A stretch of 64,000 nt of DNA from Porcincola intestinalis (GCF_009696445.1 NZ_VULZ01000002.1:62001-126000); one strand, 5' to 3'; numbered from the stretch's first letter, positions 1-8,881 are shown. Made by a program: numbers and translations. The notes: generated by a model not told the origin, from the letters alone.

Positions 1-4
1 CGTA

Positions 5-1057
5 TCATCCGATTTTTTCCTTAATAAAATTTTTTAAAACTACCAGTTCCTCTGGAGTCAATGCAACGGTACAATGGCTATTCTCACAGATCGTTCTTGT
101 TGCAGACCGACGCTGAAAGCTTCCTGCACCATCAATAATATAGGCCACATGATTTCTGCTAGCAGAGACCTTTTCAAATCTATTTCTTGCTTGCCCTGAT
201 TTTCTCTCAATCACACTATTAGTTGTCTCTTGAAACATTACCTCAATTCCGACATACTGCTTGTGTCTTCTGGTATCATTTTTCTTATCGACAACGACAT
301 CAAAAGTCATGTCGGTTTCACCATCATTCTCTGTTACGCCAGGAATGGTACCATCTGTTCTTACGTTATATTCATCACCTAACATCCTTGCCAGTTCGTC
401 TCTCACATAATATTGTGCAGCATGGCCTAAATCGTTAGATGTCTTACCCGCTACTATTCTGCTGACTCTCATATAATTCGTTTTCACAAACTTAGTGAGT
501 CTCTTTGAATCGCCGATATAGTCTGATCCAATCCCCTTATATAGAACAGCTCTGGTCTTATAGTCAGAAGAAGACGCTCCATAGACAAGCAGCATAATAA
601 TATCACGACAAAGGTCAGCATCATGAGTGCCGCTTGTAAGATTCTCAATAGTATCTACTTTCATTTTTGCATTATTTAGTACACCTTTAACAGGAAATGT
701 ACTAAATGTGTATGAATATGTATTTCCATTGATGGAATAATTAAGGTTTCCATCAGGGAATAGTTCAGAAGCATTGTTATTGATCCGTTGCAACGGCTCT
801 GAGCCAAAATCTAATAGAACCATTAAATGCTTAAGAAACATATTATACGAAATATCAGCAGCATCAAGTAAGCTAAAAATACTATCAGGGTTCTCCGGTT
901 TCGCCAATGTAAAAATAGAAATAAACTTATCCTGTGTATTTATAAGGGTCTGCAAAATACTTACTTTCTCTGCTTCATCTCTAATTTCTTTAGGCCACCA
1001 CTTACAAGCATGTGTCTCAAGTTCATCAATCGTCCGCTCATATGTATCTTCATTCAT
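5..1057 (-). CDS. Putative PD-(D/E)XK restriction endonuclease-like protein
   Basis: A 350-aa protein starting at ATG 1057 behind AGGAGGG. The C-terminal third looks like a nuclease fold: an acidic strand (TDMTFDVVV, about residues 240-250), then GIEVMFQ with TTNSVIERK (about 270-290), giving a D...E-x-x-x-Q arrangement as in several type II restriction enzymes. A YIIDGAG segment and an ATRTICENSHCTVAL segment follow. No signal peptide or membrane segment is visible. The gene is clearly more A+T-rich than the 5-50 kb region, which suggests recent transfer. No methyltransferase is visible; one could lie just outside the left edge, downstream of this gene. Family assignment rests on remembered motif similarity, so another DNA-binding nuclease-like function is possible. 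Confidence 0.5.
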   Translation of the reverse strand: MNEDTYERTIDELETHACKWWPKEIRDEAEKVSILQTLINTQDKFISIFTLAKPENPDSIFSLLDAADISYNMFLKHLMVLLDFGSEPLQRINNNASELFPDGNLNYSINGNTYSYTFSTFPVKGVLNNAKMKVDTIENLTSGTHDADLCRDIIMLLVYGASSSDYKTRAVLYKGIGSDYIGDSKRLTKFVKTNYMRVSRIVAGKTSNDLGHAAQYYVRDELARMLGDEYNVRTDGTIPGVTENDGETDMTFDVVVDKKNDTRRHKQYVGIEVMFQETTNSVIERKSGQARNRFEKVSASRNHVAYIIDGAGSFQRRSATRTICENSHCTVALTPEELVVLKNFIKEKIG

Positions 1058-1248
1058 AATGAAGCCCTCCTTACATACCGAATGATCTATCGATTTCCAA
1101 TATATTGTTTGTCTTTTTTATTGCTCCGGTAATCGTTCCAGCACCTCTCCGTTTTTCCTCCATAACTGAACTCAATTATACCCTTTACATCCTGCTCAGA
1201 CAATCAACTCCTGTTATAACATGATTATACATGTTTTCAGTATCACCT

Positions 1249-1275
1249 AAAAAAGCCGGGAAGAGATTCCCGGCT
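1249..1275 (-). terminator. Rho-independent terminator after the 97-aa gene
   Basis: Perfect 9-bp stem (1254-1262 with 1267-1275, AGCCGGGAA/TTCCCGGCT) with a GAGA-complement loop. Read on the minus strand it is followed by a run of T from the plus-strand A-tract ending at 1249. It ends the small-gene transcript that starts near 1809. Confidence 0.85.
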
Positions 1276-1297
1276 GATAACTCTATTCTTTTGACTC

Positions 1298-1591
1298 TTA
1301 CAATGTCTTTTTCGGTTCGGAAAGTTGCTCCCCATCTGTCCTAGTCCATTTCATAGGCCATTTCTGGGGTTCCCAGAGGGTATGTGGATTGTCTCCTTCG
1401 TCGATAATCTTCCCTGTCTCGTAGTCCATGATGTCCCCGTAGATATTCAGTGTGGTCTTCATGCTATCGCCATCTGGGCATCTGATCAGTGTCTTGTCAC
1501 TGTCTATCAAGTCAATGAGTTCAATGTTCTCCTGCCGGCAATACCGCATCAGAAGGATCTGTCCTCTGGTGTATAAGTCCCTGTCCCTCAT
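1298..1591 (-). CDS. Small hypothetical protein of integrative-element type
   Basis: A 97-aa acidic protein (starts MRDRDLYTRGQ) with no recognised domain. Its ATG overlaps the stop of the preceding TnpW-like ORF in an ATGA arrangement and it is followed by a strong terminator, so it is the last gene of a small transcript. The context, between a TnpW-like ORF and a P4-type primase remnant, suggests cargo of a conjugative or phage-like element. Function unknown. Confidence 0.5.
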   Translation of the reverse strand: MRDRDLYTRGQILLMRYCRQENIELIDLIDSDKTLIRCPDGDSMKTTLNIYGDIMDYETGKIIDEGDNPHTLWEPQKWPMKWTRTDGEQLSEPKKTL

Positions 1592-1809
1592 GCTTCGTCC
1601 TCCTTTTTCTGATCCTCCCTGAGGATATCGTTCAGAATCAACGCCATGATCTTGCTGTCAGCATTCTCATTGCTTTCATGGTTGTAATGGATTCCCACAA
1701 CAATGACAGTGCCGCCATCCATCATGTAGATTCGTCCGTCCTCCGGTGATGAGGCTGTAACCACTTTCTACTTATCTTCTGCTTCGGTGATTCCGAAATC
1801 TCTCTTCAT
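1588..1809 (-). pseudogene. TnpW-like small ORF interrupted by an in-frame TAG
   Basis: Reading on the minus strand from ATG 1809, codon 14 is TAG. The frame then continues open to TGA at 1588, giving 73 residues in all. The part after the stop contains DGRIYMMDGGTVIVVGIHY followed by a SKIMALILNDIL helix. This matches the layout of the short TnpW proteins of Tn4451-like and related integrative elements, as I recall the family. A shortened protein could start at the internal ATG-ATG, but no good ribosome binding site precedes it. The stop overlaps the start of the 97-aa gene. I treat it as a decayed gene. Confidence 0.5.
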
Positions 1810-2135
1810 GTCCGTCACCTGACCTTCTCCTTTCATACACATGGACGGATATCGCTTCCATCCGGACCGTAGCCGTCCACTGCCCGGTCAGCTCTAGTCG
1901 AAAATGGGCCATCCTCGCCATTTATCGATTGAAAATCCGTCCGTATAGTCCGCATGACGGACGGCCGCAGTCCACGTCAATGTCAAAGATTTCCTTGATC
2001 TATGCGGAATAGTCCACAAGTCCATGTATTTTCACCTTGATTGGAAAATCTGTAAGAATGCCCCTGTCTGAGGGGGCAGGAAAAATATAAGGATGAACTT
2101 CAAAAGTACTCGGACTGGTGGACTGGAGCATTCCC
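1810..2135. other. Gene-free stretch inside the element remnant
   Basis: No open frame with recognisable similarity was found on either strand. A short GC hairpin (TGCCCC 2059-2064 with GGGGCA 2073-2078) lies downstream of the primase remnant. It could be a weak minus-strand terminator, although its T-run is poor. Confidence 0.4.
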
Positions 2136-3728
2136 TTACTTCCAGTCCCTGTCCGTATTGATCAGGACATTGACTCCCTCATAGCCATTTCTGCCGTTGT
2201 CCCCCAGCCGGTCATGGATCTTGATGTGCCTGATGTGGAGTTTTTCCGCGTCTGTCTTCATCCGCCGTGTGAATGTTGTCTGTGACACCGGGGCCATGGC
2301 ATTGTCGTCACAAAATCGTCTGTAGGCCCGGTAAAGCTGAACCGAAGTTGCATGGGTGTTCTCCTCGAACCGGATGTAGCCTTCCGATTCATAGAAGTCC
2401 AGGACCGTGTCAGCATCCCTTCTGATCTGTTCCAAGTTCGCCTTCATGCGCGGACTGACGGAAAACTTGTAGTTCTGTCCGATCAGCCGTTGAAGTCCGG
2501 CAAAACACCAGAGGAAGATCCCTTCCTTTTCCCGGCACATCTTCTCGGCGATATTTGGATCATCCCTGCGGTCTTTCGGTTTGTCCTTCACAAGAATCAC
2601 CAGCTGTCTTCTGTAGAACGCTACCGACTTATCGTAGAGGGAGGACAGGGCCGCGTTGCTGAGTGCGATCAGGCGGACATACAGCCTGCCCTGAACGCTC
2701 TGCTTTCCCTTCCGCTCCCGATCAAAGCCCCCGGCTGCTGTGATAATCGACTTGATGACGCCGGTATCGGTCAGGGCATCCGTCCCCATATCATCGTCCA
2801 GAAGAAGGAGCATTCCTTCCTGACTGGCGGGATAGAACCGGTTGCCTGCCAGTTTCTGGAAGCTCCCGAAGTTCATGCTGTTTCCGAGGATCTCGTGAAG
2901 AACGATCCCTATCTGGCTCTTCCCCTCGCCGCCCTTTCCGATGATGATCAGCATCGCCTGTCCCTTGTTTGTCGGCAGAAATGTATATCCCAGAAATTCC
3001 TGAAGGGCTTCCACATCCTCCTCGTAGAACAGGTCACTCAGAAACCTGAACCACATTTCCGGCTTTGGAGCTTCAGGCCGGTATCGTACCGGAAGCCAGT
3101 TCAGACAGAATTTCTTCTGATCCGTAAATCTGCCGTCAATAAAAGTGTCCCATTCGCTACATGGATCCGGTCGAGCTGCGGCTTTATCTCGCCTGAATAG
3201 GAAACGATCTTCAGTGTGCTGACGATATGATCCAGCTTCGAAGAGACATTTACGCCGACGAATCCTTTCACGATAAACAGGATCTCCTTCTTCAGCTTCT
3301 CCTCATCGACCGCGCCGTCCACATCGTAAAGTTTTCCATGATAGCACCTGACTGGGTGTCTCTGCAGGAAGTCCTCACAGAACTCGATCTCCAGAATCTT
3401 CCCTTCCTGAAACCATCGTGGAGTATCAGGTTCCTGAGGTAATCCCGGTCCCTCCCCCTTCTTCGCTTTCTGCCCCTCCGCCCCTGTCGCCCCGCTTTTC
3501 CTGATCAGCTCCTGAAACTGCTTTAGACTCTCCGGGGGAAGGTCCGCTATACTTTCTCTCAAATGTCTCCACCTTCTTCCACATGTCATTCATGATCTCA
3601 ATCCGTTCCTGCATCCCTGCATCAAAAAAGCAGTACAGAATATACTCGATGTGAGTGATGTTCTGAGCTGCCTCTACAAATCTCAGGTCCGTTTTCTCAT
3701 CTGGCGTCCTGGGGAATAATGTCTCCAT
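2136..3728 (-). pseudogene. P4-family phage/plasmid primase-helicase, two frameshifts
   Basis: Three consecutive minus-strand frames rebuild one protein of about 530 aa. The C-terminal frame (2136-3146) carries the superfamily-3 helicase: Walker A IIGKGGEGKSQ, then Walker B-like MLLLLDDDMG, and a winged-helix-like tail. Read without its frame break, the protein continues smoothly upstream through KKFCLNWLPVRY and into HVANGT near 3147, which shows one frameshift there. A second break near 3545-3560 joins the middle frame to the N-terminal frame that starts at ATG 3728 (METLFPRTPDEK). Intact relatives start plasmid or phage replication (DUF5906/D5 family). The gene is divergent from the XRE regulator, a common phage or plasmid layout. 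Sequencing error cannot be excluded, but two breaks beside another interrupted ORF favour decay. Confidence 0.75.
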
Positions 3729-3740
3729 CCATTCTCGCAG

Positions 3741-4091
3741 ATGATCGTGATAGTCTGTCAGGCTTCGGAAGAAATGCTGCTCGACTTATCACAGAGTGAC
3801 GTTGCCAAGGCGCTGCATGTCACCAGAGGCTTTATCAGCAACGTAGAGAACGGGCGCGTCAATATGGCCATGCGACTGATGGTTTACTATGCTAGGCCCA
3901 TGCATGTATCTCTTGATGAGATTGTCGGGCTGACAGACAAGCAGTATCTCAGCACTGCCTTGGATCATGAGATCATGGAAGAAGTATCCCAGCTGTCTCT
4001 GGAGGAAAAGCACAAGCTGCTGACCCAATTGAGAACAGATAAGAAGAATAAAGAAGCGAAGGGAGAAGCCGTAACAGGTGTCGATACCTGA
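3741..4091 (+). CDS. XRE-family helix-turn-helix regulator (short N-terminus)
   Basis: A 116-aa protein with a Cro/CI-type HTH: LSQSDVAKALHVTRGFISNVENGR spans about residues 16-40, then a VYYARPMHVSLDEIVGLTD segment. The usual first helix of the domain is degraded (MIVIVCQASEEM), and an in-frame TAA lies 8 codons before the ATG, so the N-terminus looks damaged. The C-terminal 45 residues are charged and helical. It is divergent from the primase remnant with about 12 bp between start codons, the position of a phage or element repressor. It may no longer work. Confidence 0.6.
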   Translation: MIVIVCQASEEMLLDLSQSDVAKALHVTRGFISNVENGRVNMAMRLMVYYARPMHVSLDEIVGLTDKQYLSTALDHEIMEEVSQLSLEEKHKLLTQLRTDKKNKEAKGEAVTGVDT

Positions 4092-4557
4092 TCGAGTCGG
4101 ACAAAATCAGGTGAGCATTCCTGTTGCTGCCGAAGGATTCCTGCTCTATGATGGATACGGGTGTGATTTATGTAATACCACTCCCAACTTCACACCAAAA
4201 GTATTGGCGTCCCAATCATGGGGCGCTTTTCATTTGGATATATCTCACAAACTTTCAGAAGCGTTTCTGTGCACACCAAATAAACTTTTTTGAAGTTTTT
4301 TCTCCTAATCCCCTCCAGTGCGGTAATCCTGCACAAAGAGACACTGGGTTTATTGTTGATTATACTGGGATTACCATTTCAGCCAATATTTTCATCTGAA
4401 GAATGTGGATTTTTAAAGGCAAGAATGCCTGAATGGGCTCGATCGGAACGTTTCACATCGCTTCAGAACACGTCCCGGCGGAAGAAATGAAAAAATTGTT
4501 AGGCAAATGTTAGGCAAGGTCTCCCTGGGGAGACTTTCAAGCCACTTTTTTCAGGGC
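4092..4557. other. Gene-free stretch between element remnant and tRNA-Thr
   Basis: Only short frames without recognisable similarity occur. A hairpin (GTCTCC/GGAGAC, about 4520-4535) precedes a short T-rich stretch on the plus strand, and the string GTTAGGCAA occurs twice in 20 bp (4499-4516). This is where an integrase gene and attachment site would be expected, but neither can be made out. Confidence 0.4.
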
Positions 4558-4598
4558 AAAAAAATACCGCAAACCCTTGATTTATAAGGGTTTGCGGT
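4558..4598 (-). terminator. Strong terminator of the secG/tRNA-Thr transcript
   Basis: Perfect 13-bp inverted repeat (4566-4578 with 4586-4598, arm ACCGCAAACCCTT) with a 7-nt loop. On the minus strand it is followed by a run of seven T. It lies 2 bp after the tRNA-Thr 3' end. Confidence 0.9.
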
Positions 4599-4600
4599 CA

Positions 4601-4673
4601 AGCTGCTGACCAGAATCGAACTGGTGACCTCCACATTACCAATGTGACGCTCTACCGACTGAGCCACAGCAGC
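4601..4673 (-). tRNA. tRNA-Thr (anticodon GGT)
   Basis: A 73-nt cloverleaf on the minus strand: acceptor GCTGCTG/CAGCAGC, D-stem GCTC/GAGC, anticodon stem TCACA/TGTGG (one G-U pair) around loop TTGGTAA, and T-arm ACCAG/CTGGT with TTCGATT. CCA is not encoded. It lies about 100 bp downstream of secG, followed at once by a terminator. It also marks the edge of the decayed integrative element. Confidence 0.95.
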
Positions 4674-4771
4674 TGATTGACGGCACTTGCCGTCAACTTC
4701 TATAATCTACCATAAAGCCAGATGTGTGTCAAACACTTTTTCGGCTGACACTCTTTTCTTCGTTAGCCTTC

Positions 4772-5188
4772 TTAGTTGGCTTCCGTTCCCTGCTCGGTGT
4801 TTGCAAGGAGGGTTTCCTTCTGAACGGCGGTCTCCGCTTCTGTCCCGCTCTTCTCTGCGCCTGCCTCTGCTTCAGTGGAAGATACCGCTGCAGTCTCGCT
4901 CTCTGTGGAGGAAACAGCCGCTTCCGTCTGCGCTGTCGTTGTTGCTGCCGTCGTATTCTTGTCCGGCATCATATTCAGAAGAACGGCAAGTACAAGGAAG
5001 ATTGCAGCCAGCAGCTTTGTGAACCGGACCATGTTGCCCTCTACCGATCTGGACTTGTTCTTTGCCCAGTAGGTTTCACCGATTCCGCCGATGGTTCCAA
5101 GTCCGGCATCCTTGCCTTCCTGCATCAGGATAATCGCGGTCAGCGCGACACTGATCAGAATAAAAATGATTGTAACAAAGACTTTCAT
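4772..5188 (-). CDS. secG: Protein translocase subunit SecG with long acidic tail
   Basis: A 138-aa protein with the SecG plan: TM1 at about residues 3-22 (FVTIIFILISVALTAIILMQ), the conserved loop EGKDAGLG followed by GGIGETYW, and TM2 at about 57-75 (FTKLLAAIFLVLAVLLNMM). SecG assists SecYE during protein export. Residues 76-138 form an unusual tail rich in Thr, Ser, Ala and Glu (repeated TESETAAVSSTEAE-like units) with no second domain; most SecG proteins end soon after TM2. The start ATG 5188 has GGGAG 9 nt upstream. It is the last protein gene before tRNA-Thr. Confidence 0.93.
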   Translation of the reverse strand: MKVFVTIIFILISVALTAIILMQEGKDAGLGTIGGIGETYWAKNKSRSVEGNMVRFTKLLAAIFLVLAVLLNMMPDKNTTAATTTAQTEAAVSSTESETAAVSSTEAEAGAEKSGTEAETAVQKETLLANTEQGTEAN

Positions 5189-5287
5189 GATTGCAATCTC
5201 CCTGCTTCCTCACTGATTGTTTGATTCTGGTATGCCCAGATAGAAAAATATTATAGCACAGCATCCCTGCGCTGCCCAGTAGAAATT

Positions 5288-5935
5288 TTACTGCTTGATC
5301 TTCTCCAGATCCGCATTGTGGCCGATGATGTACATCATCAGATTCGCAGTGAGCGGCATATCCGGATCCGGCGTGACAATGATGCCGTCCTCATCCTTCA
5401 GCCCGACCACATTAAAGCAGCACGTTCTCCTGAGATTGAGCTGCGTGAGCGTCTTCCCGATCCATTCCTCCGGAACACGGACCTCCACCAGGCTGTATTC
5501 CGGTGAGAGCTCGATCCAGTCCATGAAGTCCCGGTCATCCATGAACTTCCCGACACGCGTTCCCATCTCCTGCTCCGGATAGACAATCCGGTCCACTCCG
5601 ATTTTCTCCAGGATCCGCCCGTGGACTTCATTCTTTGCTCTTGCAAGGATATACGGAAAATGTCTGTCCACACAGGTCATCGCAGAGACGATGGAGGCTT
5701 CCATATGATCGACCATCGTGATCACTGCTCCATCGATGTTTTTCAGACCGAGTCCCTCGATGGCCTCCGGGTCCAGGACATCTGCCGTCATCGCATAGCT
5801 GACATCCTCCGCAATCTGCTGGATTTTCACCGGATCAATGTCCACGGCAATCACCTGGCTGCCGCCCTTCTCAAGTGTTCTGGCTACCGCTGCTCCAAAC
5901 CGGTCGACACCGAACACAACGTACTTCTTCTTCAT
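5288..5935 (-). CDS. TrkA/KtrA-type RCK protein (K+ channel gating subunit)
   Basis: A 215-aa cytoplasmic protein with an N-terminal RCK/Rossmann domain (about residues 1-130: KKYVVFGVDRFG, then acidic IAVDIDP at the end of beta-2, GAVITMVDHMEASI) and an RCK_C domain (about 135-215). Relatives bind NAD(H) or ATP and gate KtrB/TrkH potassium transporters. The glycine motif reads GVDRFG, with Asp where GxGxxG has its second Gly. No membrane partner gene is in the window. ATG 5935 lies 10 bp after the rlmB stop and has GAGG upstream; a TTG two codons earlier is less likely. Confidence 0.85.
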   Translation of the reverse strand: MKKKYVVFGVDRFGAAVARTLEKGGSQVIAVDIDPVKIQQIAEDVSYAMTADVLDPEAIEGLGLKNIDGAVITMVDHMEASIVSAMTCVDRHFPYILARAKNEVHGRILEKIGVDRIVYPEQEMGTRVGKFMDDRDFMDWIELSPEYSLVEVRVPEEWIGKTLTQLNLRRTCCFNVVGLKDEDGIIVTPDPDMPLTANLMMYIIGHNADLEKIKQ

Positions 5936-5945
5936 CGTCAACGCC

Positions 5946-6710
5946 TCAGCCCTTCTTCATTCTCTGCCTGACAATTTCATAGCCAAGCACGCCGGCTGCA
6001 ACTGACGCATTCAGTGAGTCGATATCCCCGTTCATCGGGATCCGCGCGGTAAAATCGCACTTCTCCTTCACCAGGCGGCTGACACCATTTCCTTCATTGC
6101 CGATCACAACCCCGATCGGGCCGGTCAGATTCAGATCATACATCAGTTCCCCGTCCATGTCTGCACAGACAAACCACATGCCTTCCTTCTTCAGCTGTTC
6201 GATGGTCTGTGAAAGATTCGCAACCCGTGCAACGGGTGTGTAGTTGAGTGCTCCTGCCGAAGCCTTGGCGACGGTTGCCGTCAGGCCGACTGCCCTTCTC
6301 TTCGGAATGATGATGCCATGCGCGCCCATCAGATTGGCAGAACGGATAATCGCGCCGAGGTTGTGGGGATCTTCAATGTCGTCGAGCAGAAAGAAAAACG
6401 GCGCCTCTCCCTTCTCCCGCGCCCGCTCAAGCAGATCCTCCACCTCCGCGTAGGCGTAGGCAGCGCACTGAGCGACCACGCCCTGATGCTTTCCGGTCTC
6501 TGACATCTCGTCAAGACGTTCTTTTGAGACAAAGGTCACAATGACATCCGATTTTCTTGCCTTGCTGACAAGCGCGAGAACGGGTCCATCCTTGAGTCCG
6601 TCTTGCACATACAACCTGTCGATCGTGCGTCCTGCGCGAAATGCCTCCCGCACAGGATTTCTGCCCTCAATGATCAGCTGTTCTTCTTCTGTATTCTGGC
6701 TGTTTTCCAT
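5946..6710 (-). CDS. rlmB: 23S rRNA (guanosine-2'-O-)-methyltransferase RlmB (TrmH family)
   Basis: A 254-aa SpoU/TrmH-family SAM methyltransferase that modifies G2251 of 23S rRNA. It has an N-terminal substrate-binding domain (IIEGRNPVREAFRAG, about 11-90) and a trefoil-knot catalytic domain with DDIEDPHNLGAIIRSA (motif 1), VVIGNEGNGVSRL (motif 2) and IPMNGDIDSLNASVAAGV (motif 3). ATG 6710 is chosen because AGGAT precedes it and family members begin here; an upstream extension to 6776 has no such support. It sits in the conserved order cysS-mrnC-rlmB. Confidence 0.95.
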   Translation of the reverse strand: MENSQNTEEEQLIIEGRNPVREAFRAGRTIDRLYVQDGLKDGPVLALVSKARKSDVIVTFVSKERLDEMSETGKHQGVVAQCAAYAYAEVEDLLERAREKGEAPFFFLLDDIEDPHNLGAIIRSANLMGAHGIIIPKRRAVGLTATVAKASAGALNYTPVARVANLSQTIEQLKKEGMWFVCADMDGELMYDLNLTGPIGVVIGNEGNGVSRLVKEKCDFTARIPMNGDIDSLNASVAAGVLGYEIVRQRMKKG

Positions 6711-6846
6711 ATCTATCCTATTTTGTATGCATCTTCGTCCGGTGGCTGATCTGCAGCTTCTCCTGTAAATCTGCATTCAGGCCTGATCCTGTGCTCCACC
6801 CGCAGGGCTGGACACAATCCGCTACATGTTCTGCCGCTTTCCATAC

Positions 6847-7311
6847 TTACAGAGCCGGATATGCCGCCTTTACCAGCTCCATGATCCGGCTGTAACGTCT
6901 CCTCAGATATAAATAACCAAGCAGTGCCTCGAAGCCGGTTGCCTCGAGGTATTGCTCCCTGTCTGCATTCTTCGCGGTGTGATGAGGGTTTGAATTCCTG
7001 CCCCTTCTATAGACAGCTTCTTCTTCCGCACTGAAAGACGCACGGATTCGAAGCGCTCCCTCCGCCTGCATTCTGGCATTCACAAGGGCAGCCGCCTGCC
7101 TGTGAAGCTTCTCTGTCTGCATATTGGCCTGCTTCACGAGCGCAGTCCGCACAATCAGATCAAACACAGTATCCCCGATCCAGGCAAGCGTCAGGGGAGA
7201 ATACTGCATCCAGTCTTTCTGCGGCAGCCCGCAGTAATGATCGACAATTGTCTGCAGGTCCGCTGCTGCGGACTCCTCCGCCGTCTCCAGAACCGTCACG
7301 CTTTCTTCCAT
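6847..7311 (-). CDS. mrnC: Mini-ribonuclease 3 (23S rRNA maturation)
   Basis: A 154-aa RNase III catalytic domain without a double-stranded RNA-binding domain, as in MrnC. Visible motifs are LTLAWIGDTVFDLIVR (substrate and metal site Asp), a central RNSNPHHTAKNADREQYLEATGFEALLGYLYL, and a final helix. It trims the ends of 23S precursor RNA. Its start at 7311 overlaps the end of cysS by 16 bp, so the two are translationally coupled. AAGGGG precedes the ATG. Confidence 0.95.
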   Translation of the reverse strand: MEESVTVLETAEESAAADLQTIVDHYCGLPQKDWMQYSPLTLAWIGDTVFDLIVRTALVKQANMQTEKLHRQAAALVNARMQAEGALRIRASFSAEEEAVYRRGRNSNPHHTAKNADREQYLEATGFEALLGYLYLRRRYSRIMELVKAAYPAL

Positions 7312-8702
7312 TTGACCCCTTCCCGGGTATCGAGGAGGGTGATCCCCATTCCCTGGAGCTGGTCGCGGATCGCGTCCGCCTTCGCGAAGTCCCTTGCCTT
7401 TCTGGCTGCCTGACGCTGTGCAATCAGCTCCTCGATCTCAGAATCAAGAACCTCCTTCTTCTTCTCGACCTTCAGGCCAAGAATATCGCACAGTTCCAGA
7501 AGCTCCTCTTTGACCGCCCCGATAAATTCCCTCGAGCTCTCTGCCGATGCCTCGGCATTCGCAAAACGGACAAGGTCAAAGACAACGGAAAGCGCGTCCG
7601 CTGTATTCACATCATCGTCCATCGCCGCGTCAAACTTCTCCGTGAACCCCTTTACCTCGGCGATTTTCTTCTTCTCCTCGTCGGATGCAGCCTCTGTCTT
7701 TACAACAGACAGAAGATAATCCAGGTTGTCGACAGCGTTCGTGATCCGCTCGTATGCTGCCTTTGCGGAATCCATCAGCTCCTTCGAGAAGTTCAGCGGG
7801 GAACGATAGTGCGCGCTGAGCATGAACAGACGAAGGACCATCAGATCGTACTTCTCCCCGATCTGCCTGACTGTGAAGAAGTTTCCGAGCGACTTGGACA
7901 TCTTGCGGTTATCAATGTTCAGAAACGCATTGTGAAGCCAGTAGTGTGCAAATGGAACATCATTTGCGCATTCGGACTGTGCAATTTCATTCTCATGGTG
8001 CGGGAACACCAGATCTTCCCCGCCGGCATGGATATCGATCGTATCTCCCAGATAATGCTTTGCCATGACGGAGCACTCGATGTGCCAGCCCGGTCTGCCT
8101 TCGCCCCACGGTGAATTCCAGAACGGTTCGCCTTCCTTCTTCGGCTTCCAGAGCACAAAGTCAAGCGGGTCATGCTTCTCGTCCTCGCCCGTCACCTTGA
8201 GATCCCGGCCTCCGGAGCGAAGATCGTCCAAGTTCTTGTGGGAAAGCTTCCCGTATCCCGGATCCTTGCGCGTGCTGAAGTAGACGGTTCCGTCCTCTTC
8301 GTAGGCATATCCCTTCTCAATCAGCTCCTCAATCATGCTGATCATGCCGCCGATCTCCTGCGTCGCACGCGGATGGGTTGTCGCCGGCCGGACATTCATC
8401 CCTTCCATGTCCTTCTTGCATTCCTTGATGTAGCGCTCGGAAATCTCCGCTGCCGTGACGCCTTCCTGATTCGCCTTCTTGATGATCTTGTCATCCACGT
8501 CGGTAAAATTGGAAACGTAGTTGACCTCGTAGCCCTTGTGTTCAAAATAGCGTCTCAGTGTATCGAAGACGATCATCGGCCGGGCATTCCCGATGTGAAT
8601 GAAGTCGTAGACGGTCGGTCCGCAGACATACATCGAGACCTTTCCCGGCGTGATCGGGACAAATTCCTCTCGTTTTTTTGTCAGTGTGTTGTAAAGAAGC
8701 AT
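7296..8702 (-). CDS. cysS: Cysteinyl-tRNA synthetase
   Basis: A 468-aa class I aminoacyl-tRNA synthetase. It has the zinc Cys at [15 protein letters not shown], with HIGN as the HIGH box, zinc-site residues in [10 protein letters not shown] and [16 protein letters not shown], and KMSKS at SKSLGNFF. An anticodon-binding helical domain follows, and an [28 protein letters not shown] tail. ATG 8702 is chosen for GGAG 8 nt upstream and the family start MLLYNTLT. It is the first gene of the cysS-mrnC-rlmB-rck run. No T-box was recognised in the 180 bp upstream. Confidence 0.97.
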   Translation of the reverse strand: MLLYNTLTKKREEFVPITPGKVSMYVCGPTVYDFIHIGNARPMIVFDTLRRYFEHKGYEVNYVSNFTDVDDKIIKKANQEGVTAAEISERYIKECKKDMEGMNVRPATTHPRATQEIGGMISMIEELIEKGYAYEEDGTVYFSTRKDPGYGKLSHKNLDDLRSGGRDLKVTGEDEKHDPLDFVLWKPKKEGEPFWNSPWGEGRPGWHIECSVMAKHYLGDTIDIHAGGEDLVFPHHENEIAQSECANDVPFAHYWLHNAFLNIDNRKMSKSLGNFFTVRQIGEKYDLMVLRLFMLSAHYRSPLNFSKELMDSAKAAYERITNAVDNLDYLLSVVKTEAASDEEKKKIAEVKGFTEKFDAAMDDDVNTADALSVVFDLVRFANAEASAESSREFIGAVKEELLELCDILGLKVEKKKEVLDSEIEELIAQRQAARKARDFAKADAIRDQLQGMGITLLDTREGVKWKKA

Positions 8703-8838
8703 GGTCAATCTCCTCACAGAATGTTTGATAAACGTGCATTTTTCAGCACTTTTCAGTGTATCTGTCCCGCTTTCGCTTGTCAATATCAGCCAGAGGCAGT
8801 CGTCACATCTCCCGGACAGTCCCTAAGGTGCTGCGGGC

Positions 8839-8865
8839 AAGACGGTCATCCGATCTGCCCGTCTT
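8839..8865. terminator. Weak hairpin between GNAT gene and cysS
   Basis: Inverted repeat AAGACGG (8839-8845) / CCGTCTT (8859-8865) lies downstream of the GNAT stop. The T-run is short (TTTT on the plus strand only), so termination of the minus-strand GNAT transcript is uncertain. Confidence 0.3.
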
Positions 8866-8881
8866 TTGCTCATCCTGCCTT

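Larger units (their letters stand above)
1298..4560. mobile_element. Remnant of an integrative element next to tRNA-Thr
   Basis: The segment holds a TnpW-like ORF with an internal stop, a small cargo gene, a P4-family primase/helicase with two frameshifts and a short XRE regulator divergent from it. It abuts a tRNA-Thr gene and its terminator, and tRNA 3' ends are typical integration sites. No integrase, relaxase or second att copy is visible in the window, so the boundaries are approximate and the left end may lie outside. The nuclease-like gene at the left edge may be cargo of the same element. Confidence 0.5.

Noticed and set aside
4430-4520. C-terminal remnant of an integrase next to tRNA-Thr
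   Set aside because: A short frame ending EEMKKLLGKC is open on the plus strand, but nothing in it matches integrase catalytic motifs.
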